Source: Pararhizobium qamdonense
GTDB lineage: Bacteria; Pseudomonadota; Alphaproteobacteria; Rhizobiales; Rhizobiaceae
Assembly: GCF_029277445.1 (NCBI RefSeq)
Contig: NZ_CP119568.1
Span: forward strand, 515,501 to 579,500
Direction: 5' to 3'
Length of the DNA: 64,000 bases
The notes beneath the pieces are model-generated. The model was not told the origin of the DNA, did not search any database, and was given only the letters and a program-made list of their open reading frames with translations. Both the position numbers and the translations under genes were made by a program. Below are positions 33,849 to 42,394 of the stretch, in pieces. Position 1 is the stretch's first letter. Every line of letters starts with the position of its first letter.

Positions 33849-34493
33849 CTATCCTTGGGTAAAGACGTTCCAGGTGGCTGCCCGGAACGAAGGATCGGCA
33901 GTTTCGTGTTCGCGGCAATCGATGCGGATATCCCGCTGGCCGAATGCTGCATCCACGAAATGACAGTGATGCGGTTTGGCCGCATCGGAATGGGCGAATG
34001 GCGCGAAATACCGACAGCTCGCGCACATGCGCTGGATCGGGATCGCGTCGATCTCCTGCAGATGGCTTATCAGCTTGACCAGTGTGATCAGCAGGTCTTC
34101 CTGTTCGTCTTCGGCCAAGGCTTCGACCGACTGTTCGGCAACCCCGGTGGACGATCTGCCGGCCTCAAGCACCGAAAATCCCTCAGGCGTGATGCCGACA
34201 TTGACGCCGCGCTTGTCGCTTCCGGCGCTGCGCTTATCTAAGAAGCCCTTGCGTTCAAGGGCTGCGATCGAATCCGTTGCCGTCGGCTGGGAGACGCCAA
34301 GATTGGCGGCGATCTCCTTTACGCTCAGACCATCCTTGCGACCTTCGAGGAGCTCGAGAATGGCGAGCTGCGTCGGGTTTAATCCGCTGGTTTTGGCCCG
34401 GTTCCAGTCATCCGCGCGAATGGCCATGGCAACGCGGGAAAGACCTTCCCGGATGCGGTGATTGACAGACGTGGGGTTCTTCGGCGTTTCCAT
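33849..34493 (-). CDS. MarR-family regulator with a C-terminal four-cysteine module
   Basis: Residues 30-140 form a MarR winged helix (LNPTQLAILELLEGRKDGLS, VKEIAANLGVSQPTATDSIA). The C-terminal 60 residues carry four cysteines in MCASCRYFAPF (Cys157, Cys160), HHCHFVDAAFG (Cys177) and IDCREHETAD (Cys193). This CxxC...C...C layout suggests a zinc or iron-sulfur site, which would let the protein sense redox state. A perfect ATAGGA-C-TCCTAT palindrome lies 14 bases before its start. It is placed inside a long run of peroxide- and thiol-related genes and probably controls some of them. Confidence 0.85.
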   Translation of the reverse strand: METPKNPTSVNHRIREGLSRVAMAIRADDWNRAKTSGLNPTQLAILELLEGRKDGLSVKEIAANLGVSQPTATDSIAALERKGFLDKRSAGSDKRGVNVGITPEGFSVLEAGRSSTGVAEQSVEALAEDEQEDLLITLVKLISHLQEIDAIPIQRMCASCRYFAPFAHSDAAKPHHCHFVDAAFGQRDIRIDCREHETADPSFRAATWNVFTQG

Positions 34494-34506
34494 GAGGCAA
34501 ATATAT

Positions 34507-34519
34507 ATAGGACTCCTAT
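34507..34519 (-). promoter_or_regulatory. MarR operator
   Basis: The palindrome ATAGGA-C-TCCTAT lies between the MarR start and the membrane-protein gene, next to an AT-rich ATATATAT stretch that could be the -10. Palindromes of this size are typical MarR sites. Confidence 0.5.
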
Positions 34520-34550
34520 GTTGTGCAAGGGGTGGTCGAAAATCTTCTTG

Positions 34551-35693
34551 TTACTTTGTGGGCGGTGCGCCGATGCCTGTGTCGGACATCGGGCCATGGG
34601 GCTGTTCGGCATTGTGTGAATGGGTGGCGCGCTCCACCGTCGCCGGACCGGTAAAGCCTTCCGCGCCGTAGAAGGCGAGGTGCAATCCCCAGTACCCTGT
34701 GGCAAACACCACGAGAGCGGTCGCTATGCCCGCCGGTATCGCCGGCAGATGCACCTTCAACGACGGCAGGAAGCGGGTGACGCGGCATTGGTCGCAGGCC
34801 ACGGCAACGAGGATCGCCATGATCAGCCCGTGTCCGATCAGATCGACCCGGCCAAACGGCCAGACCGCGGCGGTGAAGATAACGATCAGCGCGATTGCCG
34901 AAAGCCGCCGGATCAGCGGCGTCCAGAGCAGCCCGAAGCCCATCGTGAATTCGGCCACACCCGCCATGGGAATGAACACGTCCCGCGGCATGCCGAAGGT
35001 AAGGAATGGTTTTTCAACGACAAGCGGATAGAACCAGTCAGGGTAAGCAAACTTCTCGAGGCTCGACCACATTAATGCGATGGCAAGACCCCAGCGCAAG
35101 GCTTCGAAACGATGCGACCGCCATCCTTCGTTCTTCGACGGTTCAAGCATAAGATAGGCGGCGACGCCCGCGCCCAGAGCGAGATAGTCGAACAGGTGAA
35201 AGAGATCGTAGTCGCGGATGGCGAGCAGCCAGAGCGCAAGGATGCCGATGCCGGCAAGAGGCATAGTCTTGCGCGAGAAGATGCAGGCGGCGATCAATAG
35301 CTGTAGCCACGAGACCCATTCCGCCGGCGTCTTCAAATCCGGTGTCAGATAAACGCCGCCGACGGCAAAGACCGCCACGAAGAAGGCGCCCACGGTAACT
35401 CGGACATAATCGTCGAGCCGACGCCACAAGGGTCCTGTGACCCAATCCAGCGCATCGTGTACTTTGTCTCCGAACGGGCTGATCTCCACGAGGCGGGTCA
35501 GAATGAAAAACACCACCACCAGCGCGATCCCGGTCCAGAACCAGGGATCGCCAAGAACCGTCGATATCGCCTGCGGCGGAGCCCCGACGATATAGGGTGC
35601 AAACCATTTCACATGCGCCCATGCGGGAAAGGCGACAAAGGCGGCCCCAACAGCCAGCGGCAGTCCGATTTGATGTCGCGATGGCATTGCCAT
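34551..35693 (-). CDS. DoxX-like integral membrane protein
   Basis: About 380 residues with roughly ten hydrophobic helices from ATG 35693 (AGGGGGAA upstream). A DoxX-like core is visible: LMWSSLEKFAYPDWFYPLVV and GVAEFTMGFGLLWTPLIRRL, then FTAAVWPFGRVDLIGHGLIM. The N-terminus has a Sec-like segment ending WAHVKW. DoxX members form thiosulfate:quinone-type or oxidoreductase complexes, but for this long version the function is unknown. It ends in a His-rich tail (ATHSHNAEQPHG). Confidence 0.75.
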   Translation of the reverse strand: MAMPSRHQIGLPLAVGAAFVAFPAWAHVKWFAPYIVGAPPQAISTVLGDPWFWTGIALVVVFFILTRLVEISPFGDKVHDALDWVTGPLWRRLDDYVRVTVGAFFVAVFAVGGVYLTPDLKTPAEWVSWLQLLIAACIFSRKTMPLAGIGILALWLLAIRDYDLFHLFDYLALGAGVAAYLMLEPSKNEGWRSHRFEALRWGLAIALMWSSLEKFAYPDWFYPLVVEKPFLTFGMPRDVFIPMAGVAEFTMGFGLLWTPLIRRLSAIALIVIFTAAVWPFGRVDLIGHGLIMAILVAVACDQCRVTRFLPSLKVHLPAIPAGIATALVVFATGYWGLHLAFYGAEGFTGPATVERATHSHNAEQPHGPMSDTGIGAPPTK

Positions 35694-35715
35694 AGTCTTC
35701 CCCCTGGTGTGATCG

Positions 35716-36513
35716 TTAGGACGGTTCCGCCGCATGGTAGCGTTCGGCGGCATGCTTCAGCGAAAGATGGGGACCAAGTTCAAGCCGTGCCCCCTGCAGC
35801 GTCTGCCAAAGCCCGACATCCGAGAGCGAAGGTATTGTCACCACCTCGCCGCTGTCAAAGCCCGCCAGTGCGGCATCGACCATCTCGCTGGCCTCCATCA
35901 TCATCTCCGGCGGAATGACCGTTATGTCGATACCGGCGCGGTCGAAGATTTCCGTCCGGGTAAAGCCCGGAAGAACGGCTTGTATCCTGACGCCCTTCGG
36001 CTCGAGTTCGACGGCAAGGGCCTGAGTGAGCGCCAGCACGAAAGCCTTGCTGGCGACGTAGGTCGCGTTAAAGCGCTCGGGCATAAGGGCAACGACGGAC
36101 GCAATGTTGATGATCGCTCCTTCGCTCCGGTCTGTGAACGTCTTGGCCGCATTGATTGTCAGCGCATGCAGAACATCGACGTTCAGATAGACCATGTCCG
36201 AAAGCCCTTCGGTCTCCGAAGCCAGGACCGCCCCCTTCGGCCCAATCCCCGCACAGTTCACGAGCAAACGGATGGACGCGTCATCCCGCAATTTTGCCAG
36301 CACTCTGGCGAGATCGACGGCGTTGGACAGGTCTGCGGGCAGCGGGGTGATGGCGACGCCATGGTCATGCGACAGCCGTTTTGATAGAGCGCTCAGGCGT
36401 TCGACGTCGCGCGCGACGATCACGAGGTCGTAGCCTTGGCCTGCGAGCTTTTCTGCATAAACGGCTCCGATACCGGAGGAAGCCCCCGTGATAACTGCTG
36501 TTCCTTTTGCCAT
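35716..36513 (-). CDS. SDR-family oxidoreductase
   Basis: 265 residues with TGASSGIGAVYAEKLAGQGY, NCAG, SVVALMPERFNATYVASKAF (catalytic Tyr/Lys) and PGFTRTEIFDRAG. This resembles the DltE/short-chain dehydrogenases (YbbO-like). It follows the catalase with a 9-base gap. Substrate unknown. Confidence 0.88.
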   Translation of the reverse strand: MAKGTAVITGASSGIGAVYAEKLAGQGYDLVIVARDVERLSALSKRLSHDHGVAITPLPADLSNAVDLARVLAKLRDDASIRLLVNCAGIGPKGAVLASETEGLSDMVYLNVDVLHALTINAAKTFTDRSEGAIINIASVVALMPERFNATYVASKAFVLALTQALAVELEPKGVRIQAVLPGFTRTEIFDRAGIDITVIPPEMMMEASEMVDAALAGFDSGEVVTIPSLSDVGLWQTLQGARLELGPHLSLKHAAERYHAAEPS

Positions 36514-36522
36514 GCCGTCCTC

Positions 36523-37974
36523 CTATTCCGCTGCCTGCGCGGCAACAATCCCAATTGCAGCGGCGACACCCGCACCGTATCGCGGATCGGCCCGCATGCA
36601 ATTGGCGACGTGGCGCTCCTGAATGTGGATGTCCGCTCCGGAAATGGCGCGTGCCGTGTTTTCGAACAGAACCTGCTGCTGTGCTGGAGACATCAGTCTA
36701 AAAAGATCGCCCGGCTGTTCGAAGTGATCGTCGTCAACCCGGTGATCGAAATGCGTGGCGTAGTCACCTGTCGGCAATGGCGGCTCGGCCAAGTCGGGCC
36801 TCGTCTCCCATTCCGCCTCGGAGTTTGGATAATAGTGCAGAGTGGATCCAATGTTTCCGTCTGTCCTCATGGCCCCGTCACGATGGTAGCTGTGGAATGG
36901 GCATTTGGGTGCGTTGACGGGAATGTGGTTGAAGTTGACGCCGAGGCGGTAGCGCTGGGCGTCGCCATAGGAAAACAGTCGGGCCTGCAGCATCCGGTCG
37001 GGGGAAAATCCGACACCCGGAACAACGTTGGCTGGACTGAAGGCGGCCTGTTCTACCTCAGCAAACACGTTGTCAGGATTGCGATTGATTTCCAGCACGC
37101 CGACTTCGATGAGCGGATAGTCGCCATGTGGCCAGACCTTGGTGAGGTCGAATGGATTATGTTTATGACGCCGCGCCTGATCTTCGGTCATGACCTGGAC
37201 GCACAGTGTCCATCGCGGAAAGTCCCCGGCTTCTATGGCTTCATAGAGATCGCGCTGATGACTTTCCCGGTCATCGCCGATGACCGCCGAGGCGTCCTGA
37301 TCGGTGAGATTGTGGATGCCCTGCTGGCTGCGGAAATGGAATTTCACCCATACGCGCTCGTTAGCTCCATTGATGAAACTGAACGTGTGGGAGCCGAAGC
37401 CGTGCATCGTACGATAAGACTTAGGGGTACCCCGATCGCTCATGACGATCGTGACCTGATGAAGCGCTTCAGGAAGCAGGGTCCAGAAATCCCAGTTGTT
37501 GTTCGCGCTCCGCATGCCCGTGCGCGGGTCTCGCTTCACAGCATGGTTCAGGTTTGGGAAGCGCAGGGGATCGCGGAAAAAGAACACCGGCGTATTGTTG
37601 CCGACGATGTCCCAGTTGCCTTCTTCCGTGTAGAGCTTGACGGCAAATCCTCGGATGTCGCGCTCAGCGTCGGCCGCACCGCGCTCGCCGGCAACGGTCG
37701 AAAAACGCACGAAAGCCGACGTCTGCTTGCCGATCTCGCTGAACAGCCTGGCCTTGGTGAAGCGAGATATGTCATGTGTGACCGTGAAGGTGCCGTAGGC
37801 GCCCGAGCCTTTGGCATGCATGCGCCGCTCCGGAATGACCTCACGGTCGAAATGGGCGAGCTTCTCCAGAAGCCAGATGTCCTGCAGGAGGGCAGGGCCG
37901 CGCGGGCCGGCCGTCTGGGTGTTGAGGTTGTCGACGACAGGCGCGCCGTTGGCGTGGGTGAGTTTTTCCTTCAT
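36523..37974 (-). CDS. kat: Monofunctional haem catalase (small-subunit clade)
   Basis: 483 residues, a normal length for clade 3 catalases. The distal haem motif [20 protein letters not shown] contains His53, the Asn motif [13 protein letters not shown] follows, and the proximal Tyr lies in [19 protein letters not shown]-type features are present. It breaks down H2O2 in the cytosol. It heads a block with an SDR and follows a cysteine-hydrolase remnant by 64 bases, within the minus-strand redox run. Confidence 0.95.
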   Translation of the reverse strand: MKEKLTHANGAPVVDNLNTQTAGPRGPALLQDIWLLEKLAHFDREVIPERRMHAKGSGAYGTFTVTHDISRFTKARLFSEIGKQTSAFVRFSTVAGERGAADAERDIRGFAVKLYTEEGNWDIVGNNTPVFFFRDPLRFPNLNHAVKRDPRTGMRSANNNWDFWTLLPEALHQVTIVMSDRGTPKSYRTMHGFGSHTFSFINGANERVWVKFHFRSQQGIHNLTDQDASAVIGDDRESHQRDLYEAIEAGDFPRWTLCVQVMTEDQARRHKHNPFDLTKVWPHGDYPLIEVGVLEINRNPDNVFAEVEQAAFSPANVVPGVGFSPDRMLQARLFSYGDAQRYRLGVNFNHIPVNAPKCPFHSYHRDGAMRTDGNIGSTLHYYPNSEAEWETRPDLAEPPLPTGDYATHFDHRVDDDHFEQPGDLFRLMSPAQQQVLFENTARAISGADIHIQERHVANCMRADPRYGAGVAAAIGIVAAQAAE

Positions 37975-38038
37975 TGCGTTCCCCTTTTGCTTTGTTGGAT
38001 GGGGCCGGGCGGCAACGGCTACCGCCTGGCAAGATCAA

Positions 38039-38601
38039 TCAGGCTGCCTTCACGGCCGCTCCGATGTATTCCTCAGTCGACAGCATGCGCGCATAGGCGA
38101 AGCCGAGCGCGGACATGAAGGCTGCATGGGCGAGGTGGGCGGGAACGGTGACGCCATTGAACTCGAGATCGCGGGACGCGCAGGCGTCATGGATTACCGT
38201 GACGGGATATCCGGAATCGGCCGAGGCGCGGGTGATCGCGTCCACGCACATGTGGCTCATGTTGCCGCAGACGACGACCTCGTCGATGCCGTTGTCGTCG
38301 AGATGTTGCTTGAGATCGGTGTCGCGGTAGGAGTTGATCGATGCTTGAGCACGACATGCTCGCTCTCTAGGTTCATCACGCTCGGATGAAGGGCTGCACC
38401 TTCCGACTCCGGCTGGAAGAACGGCGCGTCGGTCGTTGGAAACTCGTGGCGGATATGAACGACGAGATCGCCTGCTTTCCGCGCGTCGGCGATCAGGCGT
38501 GCCGCGTTGCTTGCCGCAGCCTCGACGCCGGACAAGGTCCACTTGCCACCCGGAAAATAGTCGTTCTGGATATCAACGACGATCAATGCTTTCTTGGTCA
38601 T
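38039..38601 (-). pseudogene. Isochorismatase-like cysteine hydrolase, frameshifted
   Basis: From ATG 38601: MTKKALIVVDIQNDYFPGGK with catalytic Asp10, and VVHIRHEFP with the metal/Lys region; the frame fails after SEHVVLKH. A second frame continues SINSYRDTDLKQHLDDNGID, then EVVVCGNMSHMCVDAITRAS with the nucleophile Cys and ends at 38039. One missing base near 38344 would restore a protein of about 187 residues. It is probably a nicotinamidase-type amidase or broken gene. Confidence 0.8.
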
Positions 38602-38755
38602 GGTCTTTCCCTTTTCTCAAAGCGCCGCCATCCGCGCGGCGAATGCCGCTCGTGGACGCCTGTTGCGATGTTGAAAACAGGAAGGGTTTTCCTTCCTCAT
38701 AAGCTGTCGGTTCGTTTTCCGAGCCGACAGGGCACGCACTCTCAGTTTCCCGCAC

Positions 38756-40120
38756 CTAAAGAGCCGGCTTGAGGTCTCCGATCAGCGTGGGCAGAAGTTC
38801 CGACACGGTCGGGTGGATCGGTACCGACAACTGAAGTGTCGGATAGGGTGTGCGGGCGCTCATAGCGTCGATGATGCCGTGGATCGCTTCGTCGCCCTCG
38901 ATACCGAGGATTGCGGCACCCAAGATCTGCTGTGTCTCGGCGTCGGCGACGATCTTCATGAACCCTTGTGTTTCACCTTTTTCGACGGCCCGGCCGACGC
39001 GGTTCATCGGCCGCTTCGACACGAGAACGGGGCGTCCTGAGGCCCTTGCCTGACGCTCCGTCGTGCCAACCCGGCCAAGCGGCGGATCGATGTAAAGGGC
39101 GTAGGCGGGGATGCGCTCGCTAACCTTTCGGTTCGCTCCGTCAAGCAGGTTGGCAGCGACGATCTCGAAGTCATTGTAGGACGTATGCGTAAAGGCGCCA
39201 CGGCCGTTGCAGTCACCCAAGGCCCATATGCCCTGGATGTTCGTCGAGAGCTGATCATCGACGACGATGAATCCTTCCCCATCGGTCTCGACGCCAACGG
39301 CCTCAAGGCCAAGGTCGTCTGTGTTCGGCCGTCGTCCGGTGGCTACCAGAACGTGGCTTGCGACAATCGTTTCGTCGTTGAACGAAACCGCTACCTCATC
39401 TCCGGCCTGCTTGAAGGAAAGTCCGGTTGCATCCGTCTGAACAGCGATACCCTCCGAGCGGATTATGTCCGCGATCGCTTCGGAGATGTCCTGGTCCTCG
39501 CGTGATGCCAGATACGACCCGCGCTCAATCACCGTCACCTTTGCTCCAAACCGCCGGTACATTTGCGCGAATTCCAGCCCGATGTAGCTTCCGCCGATCA
39601 CCACCAGATGGCGCGGGACGGCGTCGAGTTGGATGATCGACGTGCTTGTCAGATAGCGCACGCCGGCAAGACCCGGATAGTCGGGAATGGACGGACGTGC
39701 TCCGACATTGATGAAGATCTGAGGTGCCGTGAGCCGTTCTCCGTTGACCGAAATTGTCCGTGCATCTTCGAAACGGCCATGGCCAGAGATGACAGACATG
39801 GTTTCGAGACCTGCGAACCAGTTCTCCAATCCTGTGCGAGCGTCGAGCGTAACGTTTTGGGCGCGGCCCCGGACGACCTTCATGTCGATGCCGACTTCAC
39901 CGGATAACAAGACGCCATACTCTGCCGCGTTTCTGGCAACATATGCTGTGCGTGCACTGGCGACGAGTGTCTTGGTCGGCATGCAGCCGGCGTTGACGCA
40001 GGTGCCGCCGAGATGCTTGCGCTCGATGAGCGCAACCTTGCGGCCCATCGACGCCATACGCGCCGCCAGAAAAGGGCCGGCCTGTCCAGCTCCGATGAAG
40101 ATGGCGTCGAACTCCTTCAT
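38756..40120 (-). CDS. Mercuric-reductase-like FAD/NAD(P) disulfide oxidoreductase
   Basis: 454 residues with FAD motif AIFIGAGQAGPFLAARMASM (6-25) and the redox-active disulfide in GGTCVNAGCMPTK (Cys41/Cys46). A second nucleotide site VIGGSYIGLEFAQMYRRFG and the second FAD contact GIWALGDCNGRGAF follow. It lacks the MerA heavy-metal N-terminal domain and a C-terminal Cys pair, so it is not MerA itself, rather a general class I oxidoreductase. Its start overlaps the preceding DUF4126 gene's stop (ATGA, 40117-40120). Confidence 0.88.
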   Translation of the reverse strand: MKEFDAIFIGAGQAGPFLAARMASMGRKVALIERKHLGGTCVNAGCMPTKTLVASARTAYVARNAAEYGVLLSGEVGIDMKVVRGRAQNVTLDARTGLENWFAGLETMSVISGHGRFEDARTISVNGERLTAPQIFINVGARPSIPDYPGLAGVRYLTSTSIIQLDAVPRHLVVIGGSYIGLEFAQMYRRFGAKVTVIERGSYLASREDQDISEAIADIIRSEGIAVQTDATGLSFKQAGDEVAVSFNDETIVASHVLVATGRRPNTDDLGLEAVGVETDGEGFIVVDDQLSTNIQGIWALGDCNGRGAFTHTSYNDFEIVAANLLDGANRKVSERIPAYALYIDPPLGRVGTTERQARASGRPVLVSKRPMNRVGRAVEKGETQGFMKIVADAETQQILGAAILGIEGDEAIHGIIDAMSARTPYPTLQLSVPIHPTVSELLPTLIGDLKPAL

Positions 40121-40578
40121 GACACCGCCACCACAATCAGAAGCGCGCCGCCGACGGCGACGATGTCCTCTGTGAGTGCTGCTGGAAGGTCACGCCCGAA
40201 TGATGCCGCCAACCGTGCTCGGATGGCTGCTCCGCCATAGGTGCCGATGACAGCTCCGATAATTCCGGCAATGGCACCCATCGCGAGCGATCCGCCCGCG
40301 GCGCCTATGACGGAGCCAGACAGAGCACCCGAGACGATACGCGTACCAAACTGGATCGGCACTTTGCGAGACGGGGTGCTCGGGAGTTGGTCGGAAATCA
40401 GTTCCCCGACCGCCAGCACCGTGAAGACCCAAGGCGTCCACCTGTAACCCATGAATGCCAACGGAGTCTGCGAAACGTCAAACCATCCGAGATAGGCTGC
40501 CCACGCGACCGCGGCCGGCGCCGTCATGGCGCGCAGCCCTGCAATGACCCCGATCAGAAGCGCGAGAAATAAGATCAT
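40117..40578 (-). CDS. DUF4126-like membrane protein
   Basis: About 153 residues with four or five hydrophobic, Gly/Ala-rich helices: FLALLIGVIAGLRAMTAPAA and SGSVIGAAGGSLAMGAIAGI. GAAGGAGAA precedes ATG 40578. The end overlaps the disulfide-oxidoreductase start, so the two are coupled. Function unknown; partner of the redox enzyme is inferred only from the overlap. Confidence 0.75.
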   Translation of the reverse strand: MILFLALLIGVIAGLRAMTAPAAVAWAAYLGWFDVSQTPLAFMGYRWTPWVFTVLAVGELISDQLPSTPSRKVPIQFGTRIVSGALSGSVIGAAGGSLAMGAIAGIIGAVIGTYGGAAIRARLAASFGRDLPAALTEDIVAVGGALLIVVAVS

Positions 40579-40644
40579 GGTGTTCTCCTTCGTTATCTGG
40601 CGAAGGCACACGATCGAGTGCGCCTTCGAACGCTCGATGATCGG

Positions 40645-41622
40645 CTAGCTTTTGATAAAGGCAAGCAGGTCGGGATTGACGATTTCGGGATGGGTGGTGC
40701 ACAGCCCGTGGGGCAGCCCGGCATAGGTCTTAAGCGTGCCGTTCTTCAGAAGCTTGACCGACAGCGGCGCAGAATCCGCATAGGGGACGATCTGATCGTC
40801 ATCGCCATGCATCACAAGCGTCGGAACGCTGATCGCCTTCAAGTCTTCAGTGAAGTCGGTTTCGGAGAAGGCCTTTATGCAGTCGTAGTGCGCTTTTGCA
40901 CCGCCCGCCATACCCTGACGCCACCAATTCTCGATGACACCCTGGCTGACCTTTGCTCCGGGCCTATTATAGCCGTAGAACGGTCCTGTTGGGACATCGA
41001 CGAAGAACTGCGCGCGGTTTGCGACAAGTGCCGCCCGGAAGCCGTCGAACACCTCGATCGGCAGGCCGCCGGGGTTCTTGTCAGATTTCACCATGATAGG
41101 TGGAACGGCTCCGATGAGCACGGCTTTGGCGACCCGGCCTGGTTTGGCGCGAGCGACATAATGGGCGACTTCACCGCCGCCGGTCGAATGGCCGATATGA
41201 ACCGCGTTCTTGAGGTCGAGTGCATCGGTCAGCGCCGCAACATCGGCCGCATAGGTGTCCATCTCGTTTCCGGTCCAGGTCTGCGTCGAACGGCCGTGGC
41301 CCCGACGATCATGGGCGATGACGCGGTAACCCTGTTCGAGGAAATACATCATCTGCCCGTCCCAGTCGTCGGCGCTGAGCGGCCAGCCGTGGTGGAAGAC
41401 AATCGGTTGCGCGTCCTTCGGACCCCAGTCCTTGTAGAAGATTTCAGTGCCGTCCTGCGTTTTTACGAATGACATGATCTGGTTCCCCGATGGTGTTGTA
41501 GTAGATTGCGTTGCGGCTTTCGTCAGTCTCGGAAGCGCCATACTCGCGACCGCGACACCGGTGACCAGAATGAGATCCCGTCGTGTTGCTCCAGAAGCGA
41601 GGGCGATCGTGCGGTGGGCCAT
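40645..41622 (-). CDS. Exported alpha/beta hydrolase (chloroperoxidase/haloperoxidase-like)
   Basis: 325 residues. The N-terminus [19 protein letters not shown] looks like a Tat-type signal. The fold follows: [20 protein letters not shown], the nucleophile elbow GHSTGG, Asp in [15 protein letters not shown] and His in [10 protein letters not shown]. This is the cofactor-free haloperoxidase (perhydrolase) group, which makes peracids as a side reaction. An internal ATG at about residue 50 ([15 protein letters not shown]) could give a cytosolic form. Confidence 0.88.
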   Translation of the reverse strand: MAHRTIALASGATRRDLILVTGVAVASMALPRLTKAATQSTTTPSGNQIMSFVKTQDGTEIFYKDWGPKDAQPIVFHHGWPLSADDWDGQMMYFLEQGYRVIAHDRRGHGRSTQTWTGNEMDTYAADVAALTDALDLKNAVHIGHSTGGGEVAHYVARAKPGRVAKAVLIGAVPPIMVKSDKNPGGLPIEVFDGFRAALVANRAQFFVDVPTGPFYGYNRPGAKVSQGVIENWWRQGMAGGAKAHYDCIKAFSETDFTEDLKAISVPTLVMHGDDDQIVPYADSAPLSVKLLKNGTLKTYAGLPHGLCTTHPEIVNPDLLAFIKS

Positions 41623-41740
41623 GGCATCCTCCTAGTTGGCCGCGTTTGACGGTTTTAAGGTGCCGGAGCCGCAGTCAGTTGGCGAGTAAAGCGTCGTAAA
41701 TCGATGCAAAGGACGGGATTGCCCTCAGAGGTCAGCCGCC

Positions 41741-42280
41741 TCAGATGGCGAGCTTGCGGCGTTCAAAGACGATTTTCAGGAGCGCATGCGCCGCCATGAC
41801 GGGGGCGTCATTGGCATCGCCGATCATCAAAAGCCCGTTAGCTGCCCCGCGAGGCGATACAGGGACCGCATTGCCTGGGATGATCGCTACAGGTCTGCCA
41901 CCCTCCAGAAGTGACGCAAGAACCAGCGCGGTGCCTTGGTTTCCCTCTTCCCACAACGGTCCGGAAAACCCGAGACAAAGAGCGGCATCGAAGTCGTCGG
42001 TCACAATTTGATGAACACCGAGCGTATCGGCAAGGTCATCACGGGCTTCCCGATCATCAAGAAAGCGGCGAATGCTCGGATCTTGCTGGTCGAGTTGCCC
42101 AAAATCCGGAAGTTTCGGATAGCCGCCTGTCAACGTGGCGAGGACTACCTCGGCGCCTTCATCCTTGAAAAGGTAGTACGCGGGTGCGATGCGGCCCAGT
42201 CTGACCTCGCCACTTGATATCTCGCCGCCTTCATCCGTCGAGAGGATGACGAGAAAGCGAATTGGCTGGCTGCGGTCCAT
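41741..42280 (-). CDS. DJ-1/PfpI-like protein without an obvious catalytic cysteine
   Basis: About 179 residues from ATG 42280, with AGAGGAG upstream. Start and core fit the PfpI/Hsp31-like group: APAYYLFKDEGAEVVLATLT and DDFDAALCLGFSGPLWEEGN, then QGTALVLASLLEGGRPVAII. In active members a Cys-His elbow (AVCHGP type) comes next; here the sequence is PGNAVPVSPRGAANGLLM instead, so the usual nucleophile is missing. First gene of the minus-strand redox run, 114 bases from the large regulator's stop. Confidence 0.7.
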   Translation of the reverse strand: MDRSQPIRFLVILSTDEGGEISSGEVRLGRIAPAYYLFKDEGAEVVLATLTGGYPKLPDFGQLDQQDPSIRRFLDDREARDDLADTLGVHQIVTDDFDAALCLGFSGPLWEEGNQGTALVLASLLEGGRPVAIIPGNAVPVSPRGAANGLLMIGDANDAPVMAAHALLKIVFERRKLAI

Positions 42281-42394
42281 AGAGCACTCCTCTTCAACAC
42301 GACAATGCCGGTCCGATCTTCGGCTGACGAGTTTAGAGTTGTAAATCCGTGTAAATCGGAAACCACGGAGGTAACCGTAGTTCCGGACATGCAA

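Noticed and set aside
36436..38118. 560-codon plus-strand frame
   Set aside because: It is the antisense shadow of the catalase and hydrolase genes, which have clear family motifs.
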